From a virus: a stretch of DNA of 30,469 nt. Where the stretch lies: the IMG/VR virus record IMGVR_UViG_3300010885_009210, positions 1 to 30,469 of that record; one strand, written 5' to 3'. The translations under genes were made by a program, and so were the position numbers. Of the stretch, positions 1 to 10,400 are shown piece after piece. Under the pieces are notes generated by a model. The model had not been told where the DNA came from and did no database searches. It saw only the letters and a program-made list of their open reading frames with translations. Position 1 is the stretch's first letter. Every line of letters begins with the position of its first letter.

Positions 1-522
1 CCTTAACATTAATTTTTCTTCAGGTGTTTTTTCACGATACTTATCAAACTTATTTTCAAGACTATCAATCTTATTTAATATCTGATCCATATTTTCTAAT
101 TTACTTGTTAGATCATCCAATTTGGAAAATATACCATCCATAAATTCATCTTGTTTTGCTTTAATCTCTTGTTGTGCAGTAATTAAATCTGTGATATCAA
201 TCTCTTCCGTGTCCTCATCTCCTCCCTTATCTTCAGAATCTTCTCCTCCAACTTCTTCAACATCTGGATCATTCTCTACATCAACAGGTTCCGGAATCTC
301 ATCAGCACCTCCTGCCGCTGCGTCTGCGGGTGGTGCTCCTGCGTCCGCCGGTGGTGCTCCTGCTGCTGGGTCTGCCGGTGGTGCTCCTGCGTCCGCCGGT
401 GGTGCTCCTGCTGCTGGGTCTGCCGGTGGTGGAGGTAGTTCCCCTCCTTGTTCCTTTAAAATATACCCATTAATTTCGTTGAATCTTTTTAACTCCTCGA
501 GTATTCTTCTTTCTAAATTCAT
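1..522 (-). CDS. Coiled-coil acidic protein with Ala/Pro/Asp-rich repeat (partial, 3' end outside window)
   Basis: I do not recognise the family. The minus-strand frame is open from an ATG at 522-520 to the window edge (174 codons seen, no stop), so the protein is cut off. Residues 1-25 look helical (LERRILEELKRFNEING). Residues about 30-70 are a low-complexity stretch of PPAD and PAAGA units. Residues about 75-110 are strongly acidic (many E and D). From about 115 on there is a heptad-like pattern (KLDDLTSKLENMDQILNKID) that should form a coiled coil. The start lies 10 bases after the stop of the 74-residue gene, so the two are probably co-transcribed downstream of the tail genes. A structural or scaffold-like role is possible but unproven. 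The proline/alanine part uses GC-rich codons unlike the rest of the window. Confidence 0.8.
   Translation of the reverse strand, partial: MNLERRILEELKRFNEINGYILKEQGGELPPPPADPAAGAPPADAGAPPADPAAGAPPADAGAPPADAAAGGADEIPEPVDVENDPDVEEVGGEDSEDKGGDEDTEEIDITDLITAQQEIKAKQDEFMDGIFSKLDDLTSKLENMDQILNKIDSLENKFDKYREKTPEEKLMLR
332..427. repeat. Two tandem copies of a 48-bp GC-rich unit
   Basis: The unit runs 332-379 and repeats exactly at 380-427. Each copy is itself two related halves of 21 and 27 bases that begin GGTGCTCCTGC. A further, more diverged half-copy lies just before it. On the minus strand it encodes the PPAD/PAAGA linker of the coiled-coil protein, and 48 is a multiple of 3, so changes in copy number keep the frame. 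Confidence 0.9.
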
Positions 523-532
523 TTTAATTTTT

Positions 533-757
533 TTAACCGTTCAATAATGTTTTAACTCCTGTAGGTGTTTCAACTCTCAAAGTTCTATTAGTTTTTACTG
601 TATTGTCGAATCTTTCAATAAGTCCGTCTTTCATTCTTACAGTATAACAATCTCCTGTATCTAAATCACAAACCTCTTTGTATCCATTCTCAGTTTGTTT
701 TTCAGTGATACGACTATCTTTTTTAAGGTAATCGTCCAATAAATTTTTTACATTCAT
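533..757 (-). CDS. Hypothetical 74-residue protein
   Basis: Not recognised. A short soluble protein with a charged helical start (MNVKNLLDDYLKKD) followed by a probable beta-rich part with the pattern VCDLDTGDCYTVRMKDG and a C-terminus TPTGVKTLLNG. The two cysteines flanking DTGD could sit in a tight turn. There is no signal peptide or membrane segment. The ATG lies 15 bases after a TATTTATA box on the same strand. It is followed after 10 bases by the coiled-coil gene and preceded by the giant baseplate gene, so it is probably a small accessory virion or assembly protein; that is inference from position only. Confidence 0.75.
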   Translation of the reverse strand: MNVKNLLDDYLKKDSRITEKQTENGYKEVCDLDTGDCYTVRMKDGLIERFDNTVKTNRTLRVETPTGVKTLLNG

Positions 758-772
758 AATCTTATTTTATTA

Positions 773-780
773 TATAAATA
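773..780 (-). promoter_or_regulatory. TATTTATA box before the 74-residue gene
   Basis: An exact TATTTATA on the minus strand, followed by TAATAAAATAAG and then the ATG 15 bases after the box. It is one of nine exact copies found directly upstream of genes in this window, always in the coding orientation. Confidence 0.5.
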
Positions 781-801
781 TGTCGTTGTTTATAAAATTC
801 A

Positions 802-3800
802 TTACGGAAAATACGATTGTGCAATTTTTACCGTCGCAACATAAGAATCGTAGGTGGCTAGAGCAACTTCATTATTAGCGATATCACCAAGAACCAAAGC
901 CTTAATCCCCTGAGCGTCCAGAGTAAATCCCTTACCGTTGTCCCAAGTTGCGATTATAAATTGAGCAATTGCGTCTACTTCTGAATTACCATTTATTACC
1001 TTTAAATTTGTAATAATAGGTGCCATACCAACAATAAATGACGAGGCCAATTTAATTGAATCCGTTTCTCCGGTAAATGAAAATAATGGTGTCGGGAATC
1101 CGTCTGATTCAACACAAATCAATTCTTTAAGTTCAGGTCTAACCCCTTGTATTAAATTAATGGCGTTTAATTCAAAATAATTTTTATTTAAAGGTTCTAT
1201 TGTTCCGACATCGTTAGATGCGTTTATACCCCTTGTTAACGCTATTGTAAATAAACTTAACTTAATGTCCCTTTCGGTCACGTTATTGTTTAATAGTATT
1301 TTTAAATCCTCATAAGTTAATGTATATTTTTCAACATTAACATACGGTAAGTTTTTAAATGCGTTATTTACATTTTTCTCACAAACCTCCTGATCACTTT
1401 GTTTTCCTGAATTTTCTTTTTTCTGACCTTCGGGATCCAATATCGTTTCTAAATTTGTCGGAGCCCCTTCTGTATTTTTTCTTTCTAATATCTTTGCTTT
1501 ATATTTCTCTAAATAATTAGTTTTAAGATACGTCGCTAAACTATCAGGTTGTGGTAATGCGTACTTTGGCATTCTAGACCCCTTAAATTGAGTTTCAAAC
1601 CCTTGTGCGTTGACTGTATGTGTGACATTATAGATATAATATGGTCCGTAAAATAACGGTACGTGTCTTAAATTAAAATACATCATAGGTTGTATCATAA
1701 CATTAGCCAAAGAAGTAATGGTACAATTATATGATAATGATTTATAAAAAGAATAAAGGGATGTGGTTTGTTGTGATATTTTATCTCCACTGGCAACATT
1801 ACCCAAATTGGTATTTACCTGAAAAGTTGCTGATGTATTTTTTTTATCATCCATACCAACATTAAATCCTTTAAACATATTTTGATTTCTTATTCCAAAA
1901 TCTACATTAAACCCAACCACCTTATTTGAGATGGATTTATTTTGTTTGTTGTCTTGTACTCTAAGTGGGTTTGATGATGGGTTTCTAAAATCATAACTGT
2001 CATCACCATATAAAACAAAACTATTATCTCTTTGTTGTAATTTATCAGATTCTTTACCTGTATAGATACAAAGGAATTTTGCTGTAGACGCTAAATAATC
2101 AACATTAGTCCACGTACCAAAAAGAGTGTTTGCCGGATCAATATCAACCGCTTGTGGATTTTTTGATGGTTCCTGTATTCCGTAAAAATTAACATAAGCC
2201 GGTAAAGAAAAGAATATCATATCACCACAAATACTCAAAAGCTCACCAACAACCGCAAGTATATCCACAGAACCGTCAGATTTAAACAAGTCCCTAACCC
2301 TCTCTAAATCAACTTGGATTTTATCCCCAATATCATTATTCGCCACGTCGTGAAATAAAAAATCTTCAAATAAGGTTTTTGTTGTTAAATCACTTCCAGC
2401 AACCCACTTATCATTAAGAGTTTGAAAAACGTTATACACCGATAGTTTTGCAACGTCCCCCTCAAGGGTAGATATCGTTGCAGTATTTTTTACTTTTAAT
2501 ACTGGTAGATTTTTATTTAAATAAGTAGAGATTTCTGTTACCATATTATCATCAATTAGGTTTAAATCACTAATAAAAGTTTTCAATAAAATTTTAAAAA
2601 TCGCAGAACTAACTGGTATGTTTTTTTTAATTGATTCTTGTTTGTATCTTGCAAATATTTTTATAATTTGATATAGTGATTTAATGTTACTTTCAGTAAA
2701 CTCAACATTCATATCAATAAAGAAATCGGTTATTGTTGATCCTGTATTCGCATAAAAAACATCCTTTATGGTTGAGAACCCAACGTATTTTTGTAGTGTT
2801 TTCCATTCATTTGGGTATGTTGCCCTGCTGGTTATTAAATCTATACTTTGACCAGCTCCCGGTAAAGTATTTAGTATATATGGAGTAAACGTGATTGGGT
2901 CAGTTGGTGTGTATCCAAGTTCGTTTAAAAAACTATTAAATATTTTTCTATCAAAATTTCCAGCATTTCCTATTTTTAAAATAAAGTCATACGACATAAA
3001 TTCTTTTACACTTAAAGTAAAGTTTGAAATTTGTGCATTTGCTAGTTCGTATGCGTCCTGATTTTGTTGATTTATTAAATTAACATCGTTGTTCTTAACC
3101 AAGAATATATTTTTTATTTGGTCAAATAATCTTCTTTGTTTTACGTTAGTAATTTTATTTGTACTTGTGTATGATGGACTCGTTTGTTCTTTATCTAAGA
3201 TTAATATATCCGCTTGGGTTGGTTCTCTTTTTGAAAACCCTAAAAACGCCTTTTCAAATTGATCTAATAATTCAGGTTTAAACACCGCAAATATATCCTC
3301 AATAGATGGTGGTAATTTTTTTTTATTACTAAAATTAACATACTGATTATATGCGGGTTTTGTTATTTGTGTGTTATCAAAATACCCATATTGTGATGCT
3401 CCCCATAGAGATCTAACCGAACCATTATAAACCGCCGGATTATCTTTTACTTCAATTGTTATATTTGTGTTATTGAAACATTCTAAGACTGTTTGGTTTA
3501 TGTTGATTCCACCATTTGACGGTATAAGTAAATGTGTCTTATAATTTTTATCTATTAGTGGGTCTTTATCAAAAGTTAAATATTGAAAAAATGGATTAAC
3601 CCTTATTGATCTTGTTAAGTTATTAGGGTCACCACCTAATCCCATATAGTAACTTGCACTCGTATTTAAACCAATTTTTAATTTATTCTGAGTGTATAAA
3701 TCATCAAATTCAGTTTGTGTATATCCAGTAAATAAGTCCTTCTTTGTGAAATACCAATAAAAATCATTTATTAATTTTGGATAAAATCCTGTGTTAATTA

Positions 3801-6800
3801 AATCCATTGACCCCGAATTAAATGGATCACTTTTAAACCCATAAAAATCTATGGTTCCTCCAGTATAGTTCCTAATCTTATAATTAGTACTTAACGACTC
3901 GTTGGTTGCATAATATTTTTTATAATTGAAATCATTCCAAACACCGTCCAAAATATCAACACCATCATCAATATATTTTTTATATCGGTGCCATATGGAA
4001 CCATACTTTAACATTAAAGAATAGGGTATTTGATGTATTGATGAAAAGTTTTTTAGTGTTGCACCTAACGCATCCAAGTTTTCATCTTTGTTTATGTCAT
4101 ATAACTGATCCACTAAGTCGGCTAACGGTATAGAGTTTAGGTAGATATACCCAAGAGCTGCGTATGGGTTTTCTTCATTTAATTTGTCTTTCTCAACACC
4201 CTTTAATAATGCATTTACAAAATAAGGGGTGTTTAATAACGAACATTGTTGTATTGGTGTTCCTACATTTCCTTTATATAATGAACTGTTTAACTCTATT
4301 TTATCTACAGTTATATAGTTGCTATTACTTGTACCATTTTTAAAAAAGTTCTGTAAGGTTGTTCGATCATTTATTGTTGTATTATTAATCTTATTTACCA
4401 ATACTTTGGTATTAAAGTTTTTAAATTGTTGGTCCGCATAATATTTAAAACACCTAATCGTTTTATAATCATCGGTTTCGTTTATTCTAGCAATAGTTTT
4501 TTTATCATCTAAAAATATATACGTTTTACTTGTGTCATTAAATGATATGTTATCCATAAACGGGGAATAATCATTAATAAAATCACTATCGGTATATGGT
4601 AAGGTATCTAAAAATGATAACTCCGAAATGTTAGAACTCCTTAAATATGCTTGGAATTTGTCTACTAATGGTATTGTGTTATCCAAACTAATTGATCGGG
4701 CATTAATAGATCTTAAATCATAAAGACCAAAATCGTTCTGTATGTCGTTTTTTATATATTCCGTAACATAATTATCTCTAATAAAATCAGCCCAATTATC
4801 ACCAGTACCATTGTTAGATATTGATCTCAATTCGTCCCTCAAAGTCTGTAAGTTATATTTTTTAGTTTTTAATATTTGTTTTAACTCAGGACTGTTGATT
4901 GCCGATCCTATAATATTTTTAGCCTCTAAATCTGCTAAAAATTTACCAATTTGGTTTTGGTTAAATGTGCTTTTATTTAATTTAGTGTAGTGACTTAAAG
5001 CATATATTCTTTCGTACATCTCATAAAAAAACGGAACTATCGATGTATTCTCATATGGTACGTTATCAAAAGGGAAATAAATTGTATTACACGAACCGTA
5101 CTTCGCTAATTCTTTAGGATTATTATAAACATTTCTATTGACCTCCTTATTCTTTTTTGTTGACGCATTTAGATAATCTTCTAAAAACTTTACTTCAGGC
5201 CACACACTTAAATCGAACGCCTCCGTTTTATCACTATATTTAGGATCACCAACATACCTAATATTATATTTTTCTGTACCATCCTTTTCAGTTTCTTGTA
5301 CATAATATGTTGGCCAAGGATATACTATGTTAATATTTTTTATGTCGGTCGATGTTCCTCCAATATTATTTTTACCGTCAATTCCTTCGTTTTTATTTGG
5401 GGGTAATATTGTACTAACTCTTCTTGGGTTATCTCTTTGGTTCCAAGACTGTGTGTGGGTTCTATCCATTAAACGATAAAATGTATCCAAACCAGCCATT
5501 AATATTGCCATAACATTTCTTATGGTTGGTGCATATCCTAACCCTCCATTCTTATCTATTAATTTTTTTGATAAGTCTTCAGATAATTGGGTTTCTATCT
5601 TTTCTTCTTTTTCATCTATTTTTGCAAATAAAAGTTGTATTTTATCTAAAAAACTATTTGCAACATATTGAACCCCTCCAAATTGTATTTCACCATATTT
5701 TAGTAGGATTGGGAATGTCTCAATGTCATTACCATTCACATCTTTAATTGTTTCCTTTAATATGAAATCTTTTGTTAATTGAGTAATAAAAACATTAACC
5801 TGATCGTCTGTTGGTGTAGTATTGATTCTCGCAGCTAAAGTTTTTTTGTAATCCGCAAATGTTAATATGTTATAATTAAACACTTCAAAAATTTCAGTAT
5901 CGTTTATATTTACAGGTATTTGGTCGTTACCATCGGCGTCCTGACCAAAAGATGCGTTTTTACGCATATTATCAAGTGAATTATTAATCTCCTTTTTAAT
6001 AGCACTAATTATGTCTACTCTTTTTTGGTATGTTAATGTATTTTTAAACGGATAATAAATTTGATTGTTATATATGAAATAGTTAGTGGTGTCCAAATAA
6101 TTTTTTAAAATAACCTTATATGACCTGTTTTTCAGTTCTTGTAGGTCGGTTCTAAACTGATCTATATCACTTAAAATAACGAAGTCACCCTTTTCTATGT
6201 TTTGTTGCATAGTTGTTGTGAAACTATCAGCATCCTCAATAAATTCATCTATTGTCAAATGTGGAAAATCAGAAGCGATTAAACCTTTAGATTTATAAAT
6301 TTTATAAACCTCATCTAATATTTGACCACCTAAAGAGGTCTCTTTAGTGGTCGTTGTTGTGGTTGTTGAGTTTGTTGGTGATGGTGCTTCCTCGGTTACT
6401 ATTGTTGGCGACATTTTTGGTGCTGTCCTAGCATAATCTAAAAGACTATCACTTAAAAGACCTGAATTTTTTCCAAGTAACTTTAAACTAATTTTAAAAT
6501 TACCTAACTCTTGATCAAAGGTAGCATTAAAACTTATTAAATTCAAACTATACCTAATAGCTTTACCATAATAACCTTTAAGTGTTAAATAAAATATTGG
6601 GTATGGTAAATTAAAAAATACGGAATATAGTGACTTTTCACCTTGTTCAAATAATGTCCTCCCTTGTACGTCAACTAATTCAATATCAACCGTTGGGACA
6701 AACATTCCTCCAGCCTTTCCACCTGAGATATCAACTTTAATACTAGTGATACCTAACATTTGAGTATCTTCGTAATTCAGTATGTCTCTAACGTATCTTG

Positions 6801-7185
6801 TTGTGCCGTCTTTATTTTGGATTTCGGTTTCTTTAGTTTGATTGGCTCCCAAACCATCACGAGAACCTGCACCCGTTAATTGATTTGACCAACTCGTATC
6901 AAAGGCACGTTTACCTTTTGGTTGTAAAAAATTAATGTCGGCAGATCCATTTAAAGTCGCTATGGTTGTATTCACCACATTACTCTCCGTACCATCAATT
7001 CCGACAGCCAATTTAGTTCTTGGTACCGACCTTGTAGATAGGTTGGCATAAAAAACCAATTCTTCGTGTTCTACGAGTCTATCTTTTACAACGTCATTTA
7101 CAACAATTTTATTGGGGTCTATTAATATAATGTTGTCGTAATCCGTTTCTACATATATTGATTTTTGATTTAGATTATCTGCCAT
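802..7185 (-). CDS. Giant baseplate/tail hub-type structural protein (2,127 aa)
   Basis: Residues about 1-265 look like a conserved virion domain (LFEQGEKSLYSVFFNLPYP, then GYYGKAIRYSLNLISFNATF). A poly-threonine linker follows (about 272-285), then a very long middle region rich in Asn, Tyr and Lys. Around residues 1820-1870 the segment MIQPMMYFNLRHVPLFYGP followed by YYIYNVTHTV resembles tail hub/baseplate proteins of phages of Bacteroidota. The last 200 residues form a separate domain after a charged linker (about 1885-1930). It is far longer than any T4 baseplate protein (gp7, 1,032 aa). Its start overlaps the gp53-like gene by 11 bases, which suggests translational coupling. A hub or wedge role comes from position and these segments; no enzymatic motif was identified with confidence. 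Confidence 0.65.
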   Translation of the reverse strand: MADNLNQKSIYVETDYDNIILIDPNKIVVNDVVKDRLVEHEELVFYANLSTRSVPRTKLAVGIDGTESNVVNTTIATLNGSADINFLQPKGKRAFDTSWSNQLTGAGSRDGLGANQTKETEIQNKDGTTRYVRDILNYEDTQMLGITSIKVDISGGKAGGMFVPTVDIELVDVQGRTLFEQGEKSLYSVFFNLPYPIFYLTLKGYYGKAIRYSLNLISFNATFDQELGNFKISLKLLGKNSGLLSDSLLDYARTAPKMSPTIVTEEAPSPTNSTTTTTTTKETSLGGQILDEVYKIYKSKGLIASDFPHLTIDEFIEDADSFTTTMQQNIEKGDFVILSDIDQFRTDLQELKNRSYKVILKNYLDTTNYFIYNNQIYYPFKNTLTYQKRVDIISAIKKEINNSLDNMRKNASFGQDADGNDQIPVNINDTEIFEVFNYNILTFADYKKTLAARINTTPTDDQVNVFITQLTKDFILKETIKDVNGNDIETFPILLKYGEIQFGGVQYVANSFLDKIQLLFAKIDEKEEKIETQLSEDLSKKLIDKNGGLGYAPTIRNVMAILMAGLDTFYRLMDRTHTQSWNQRDNPRRVSTILPPNKNEGIDGKNNIGGTSTDIKNINIVYPWPTYYVQETEKDGTEKYNIRYVGDPKYSDKTEAFDLSVWPEVKFLEDYLNASTKKNKEVNRNVYNNPKELAKYGSCNTIYFPFDNVPYENTSIVPFFYEMYERIYALSHYTKLNKSTFNQNQIGKFLADLEAKNIIGSAINSPELKQILKTKKYNLQTLRDELRSISNNGTGDNWADFIRDNYVTEYIKNDIQNDFGLYDLRSINARSISLDNTIPLVDKFQAYLRSSNISELSFLDTLPYTDSDFINDYSPFMDNISFNDTSKTYIFLDDKKTIARINETDDYKTIRCFKYYADQQFKNFNTKVLVNKINNTTINDRTTLQNFFKNGTSNSNYITVDKIELNSSLYKGNVGTPIQQCSLLNTPYFVNALLKGVEKDKLNEENPYAALGYIYLNSIPLADLVDQLYDINKDENLDALGATLKNFSSIHQIPYSLMLKYGSIWHRYKKYIDDGVDILDGVWNDFNYKKYYATNESLSTNYKIRNYTGGTIDFYGFKSDPFNSGSMDLINTGFYPKLINDFYWYFTKKDLFTGYTQTEFDDLYTQNKLKIGLNTSASYYMGLGGDPNNLTRSIRVNPFFQYLTFDKDPLIDKNYKTHLLIPSNGGININQTVLECFNNTNITIEVKDNPAVYNGSVRSLWGASQYGYFDNTQITKPAYNQYVNFSNKKKLPPSIEDIFAVFKPELLDQFEKAFLGFSKREPTQADILILDKEQTSPSYTSTNKITNVKQRRLFDQIKNIFLVKNNDVNLINQQNQDAYELANAQISNFTLSVKEFMSYDFILKIGNAGNFDRKIFNSFLNELGYTPTDPITFTPYILNTLPGAGQSIDLITSRATYPNEWKTLQKYVGFSTIKDVFYANTGSTITDFFIDMNVEFTESNIKSLYQIIKIFARYKQESIKKNIPVSSAIFKILLKTFISDLNLIDDNMVTEISTYLNKNLPVLKVKNTATISTLEGDVAKLSVYNVFQTLNDKWVAGSDLTTKTLFEDFLFHDVANNDIGDKIQVDLERVRDLFKSDGSVDILAVVGELLSICGDMIFFSLPAYVNFYGIQEPSKNPQAVDIDPANTLFGTWTNVDYLASTAKFLCIYTGKESDKLQQRDNSFVLYGDDSYDFRNPSSNPLRVQDNKQNKSISNKVVGFNVDFGIRNQNMFKGFNVGMDDKKNTSATFQVNTNLGNVASGDKISQQTTSLYSFYKSLSYNCTITSLANVMIQPMMYFNLRHVPLFYGPYYIYNVTHTVNAQGFETQFKGSRMPKYALPQPDSLATYLKTNYLEKYKAKILERKNTEGAPTNLETILDPEGQKKENSGKQSDQEVCEKNVNNAFKNLPYVNVEKYTLTYEDLKILLNNNVTERDIKLSLFTIALTRGINASNDVGTIEPLNKNYFELNAINLIQGVRPELKELICVESDGFPTPLFSFTGETDSIKLASSFIVGMAPIITNLKVINGNSEVDAIAQFIIATWDNGKGFTLDAQGIKALVLGDIANNEVALATYDSYVATVKIAQSYFP

Positions 7186-7492
7186 AATAAAAAATATGTG
7201 TATCTATCGCATTTTTGTAGTCTTGTAATGCACTTATTAATGGGTATGGCACAATTAATATTGTACCATCAGGTATATCACTTTCTAATCCACCATAAAT
7301 GGGATTTGCAATTTGTATTAACCAACCAAAATAAGGTGAACCATACTTTTCATAACTTATTTTATCAAGTCTAGATTGTCCAGCCCTGTAAACATATTTT
7401 TGATCGGATGTACGGTTACCAATACTAATAAACGGTACAACTGTTTGTGTACCATTTAAAAAAAATTTACTGTATCTTCTATAATAATCCAT
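7175..7492 (-). CDS. gp53-like baseplate wedge protein (LysM-like fold)
   Basis: A 105-residue protein. Residues about 33-80 carry the pattern of T4 gp53 and gpX/LysM-type tail proteins: YRAGQSRLDKISYEKYGSP, then W, IANPI, IPDGTILIVPYP. In T4, gp53 joins neighbouring baseplate wedges around the hub. The N-terminus (YYRRYSKFFLNG) also fits that family. The gene starts 1 base after the stop of the 1,943-residue gene and overlaps the 2,127-residue gene by 11 bases, so the three are probably translated together. The family assignment comes from motif recognition, not a search. Confidence 0.7.
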   Translation of the reverse strand: MDYYRRYSKFFLNGTQTVVPFISIGNRTSDQKYVYRAGQSRLDKISYEKYGSPYFGWLIQIANPIYGGLESDIPDGTILIVPYPLISALQDYKNAIDTHIFYYGR

Positions 7493-7493
7493 T

Positions 7494-10400
7494 TTAATTA
7501 AGTGTTTTTTTCAAGTTAAAGTAATCCCAATTAACATCATTCTTACTTGTAAGGTCTCTTAAATTTTCATCATAAGGTGGTATTACTGGATTTTGTTTTT
7601 GATAATCCATTATTCTTTCCTTCTCTTGAAATGGTGTGTATGTGTTATTAGGTATAAACCCATTTAAAAAATCGTCCTTAAACTTTTTAAATATCTCATC
7701 TGTTTTTGTTTTAGACCTTTCAAAGTCTTGGTATAGTCCACTAGTTCTTTTTGTTATCTCATTTACATTATAATCGTACGTAAATCCTAAATTACTAAAT
7801 AAGAATTTTTTCCACGTATCCCTAACTTCCTCAAATGGTGGCATTGATGATATTGGTATTACTGAAGCTATACTATCGATAAACTTAACGTAATCATCTA
7901 AAATCTCTTTACCAAACACCATAAAAAACACATTGACTTGTTTTGATACGGTTTCATATCCTTTAGCGTTATTGTTATCTGGTTTTAAATACATTTCAAA
8001 TTTTAAATCAGTGTTGTATGTGTATGATGTTCCGGTCGGAACTATTTTAAATTCATCTAATTTTTGATTGTATGTGTTTAGGTCGGTTCCAACTTTTAAG
8101 AAGTCCGTCACTAATTCATCAAAGGTGTTTGTTGTTCCGTTTGTGGTACCGGATAGGTCAAAGATAACGACACCACCTCTATTATTTATATAACCATCAG
8201 CTTTATCTGAGACGTAATTTAATCTATCGGTTATCTTTATTAAAGATACTTCATTTTTTATGATGTTTGTCTGTGCTGATGATAATGCGTTTTTTAGTCC
8301 ATTACTCTTACCATCAATTAATTCTTTAATCTTTCTTTTTATTTTTCTTATATCTGAATTATCAAAACCAGCTAGTGATAATCCTCCTAGTATTGGTGAT
8401 ACTTCATTATCCACATCTTCTTTGGCTTGGTTTATAATGGTATCTACCCTGTCTGAGAATGAAAAAGGTTTACCAAAAATATTAACCACATTTGTGGTGT
8501 TCCCACTCAACCAATTAAAGCGACCTTGTGTGTATTTTTTTTCTGAGTTATAAAGTATAATACCTCCTATTAGTGTTTCGTTTTTAATTTTTTCAAAATT
8601 ATTAAAAATTGTGTTAAAATATTCACCACTAACATTTGTTAGGGTTTTCATAACATCTTTATATTGTATAGTTCCTGTTATCGCACTAGTTGTTGGGTCA
8701 ACAAAATTAGTTAATATTGTTCCTATCGTATTTCCCGCATCGTTACCTTCATTTCTTTTTCCATCCAATATTCCATATTCATTTTTTATGTCTTCTAATA
8801 GTTCATCGTCTAATTTTGTGTATTTATCAGTCACAGTCTCTTCCGCTCTTTCATCATACATTTCTGTATTTGCATAATAATTAAACGATAATGCGTTTTG
8901 TAATGTTGCGACCGGACCTTTAAGTCCGTGACCACCAATAAATTTAAGACCTAACGTTACGTCCACTATCATTGGTTGTACCCCAATTCCTTCGGGATTT
9001 AAGTCAAATCTCGCCTCGTTATAGTCAAACTTAACGGTTTCAATTATTGCCTTTGTGTGGTAAAAATCACCAACCCTAATAACACATACGGGTGGTGTAC
9101 CAAAAGCACTATTAAACACATCGTTATATTGTAATGCGGTTCTATTTCCATCAGAAACTACGGTTGGTATTGTGTCTCCAGGTCTTACACATTGGTTTAA
9201 AAATGTTAATCTAGAATTAAGGCCTTCAGGTGTCATCGAATGAAATGTCGGGCTAAAATTTTTGATTTTACTTTTAATCCCATCATAAACCATTGGTTGT
9301 TGTTCTTGTAACATTTCAAAATAACTACACTCACTTAAAAGTTTTCTTAGTAATTTTTTAGTTAGTCCAGCGGTTTTAGCGTTAGCACCTGTTAATCTGT
9401 TCGATGAATTGGTGGTTACATATTGAGGTGTTGGGTTGTCTACGTTTGTATTTTCTGCAGCCTTTGGGTTCGGTAAAGTTTCTGATGGTTTTTCGGTCTC
9501 TTTACTAGTTGATTTTTGTTCTTCGGGGATAGTCTCCGCAGGAGTTACCTTTAGTTCTGTGATCGTCACTCTTCTACATAACATTGCCTGTATTGATGCC
9601 TTCCCGTCCGTATTGGTATTATTAAACTTTTTTGAACAATCAATATTTGAATATTTGTTGGTTTTTAATATTGATGTTTTTCCTTGTGGGTCCGATTTAA
9701 TATTTAATTTTTTATTTTCATAATATTTTTTTAACGTCGCACCATCACCATCATCCTTACTTAATATTGTTTTTAATACTGAATCATACCTCCTACTTGA
9801 TAATTTTTCATTATAGGGTTCATCTCCGTTAGCATTTGCGGACGAAACAATGGTAAACGATACCGTTGCGTTTGATTTTAATGCGGTTGCAAGTTTATTT
9901 AAGAAATCATCAAAATCAGACTTTTCTTTCACTATGTCAGTATATAAATTTTCTAAGGAAGATTTTTTAAATATAATGTATTCTGAACCCGCACTTTCTT
10001 CAGTAACTGATGATGGTAAAGTGTTTAATCTGTTAGTGGTTCCATATTTAATATACGCTCCGTCAGGAAAAGTATTATCTGTTGTGACTGAATTTATATA
10101 AACAGATTTATTACCAATAAAAGTACCATAAAGGGTTGCGTAATCCGTAGCACTTTCAAGACCACCCCCTAATGAAGTATCATCCGGAATAGCTTGGTCA
10201 AACAATAAAATTATTTCTTCAAAAATACCACCTTTTTCAGACCCTTTTTCTAATTCAGTTATAACCGAAGTGTTACTTGTTTGGTTTTCGGAGCCGGTTA
10301 TATCACCAGTAGTTGTTGTTTTTTCTCCTGTTGTTTGTGTGTTTGGTATTTCATTAATTACCTTTTTTAGTTCTTGTCTACTATTTAATGCTTCTGTGGC

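Noticed and set aside
332-427. Direct repeats considered as a CRISPR array
   Set aside because: There are no spacers; the copies are contiguous and in frame within a coding sequence.
122-547. Plus-strand 141-codon frame rich in Ser, Ala and Gly
   Set aside because: It is the opposite strand of the coiled-coil protein gene; its openness comes from the GC-rich repeat and the biased composition of that gene.
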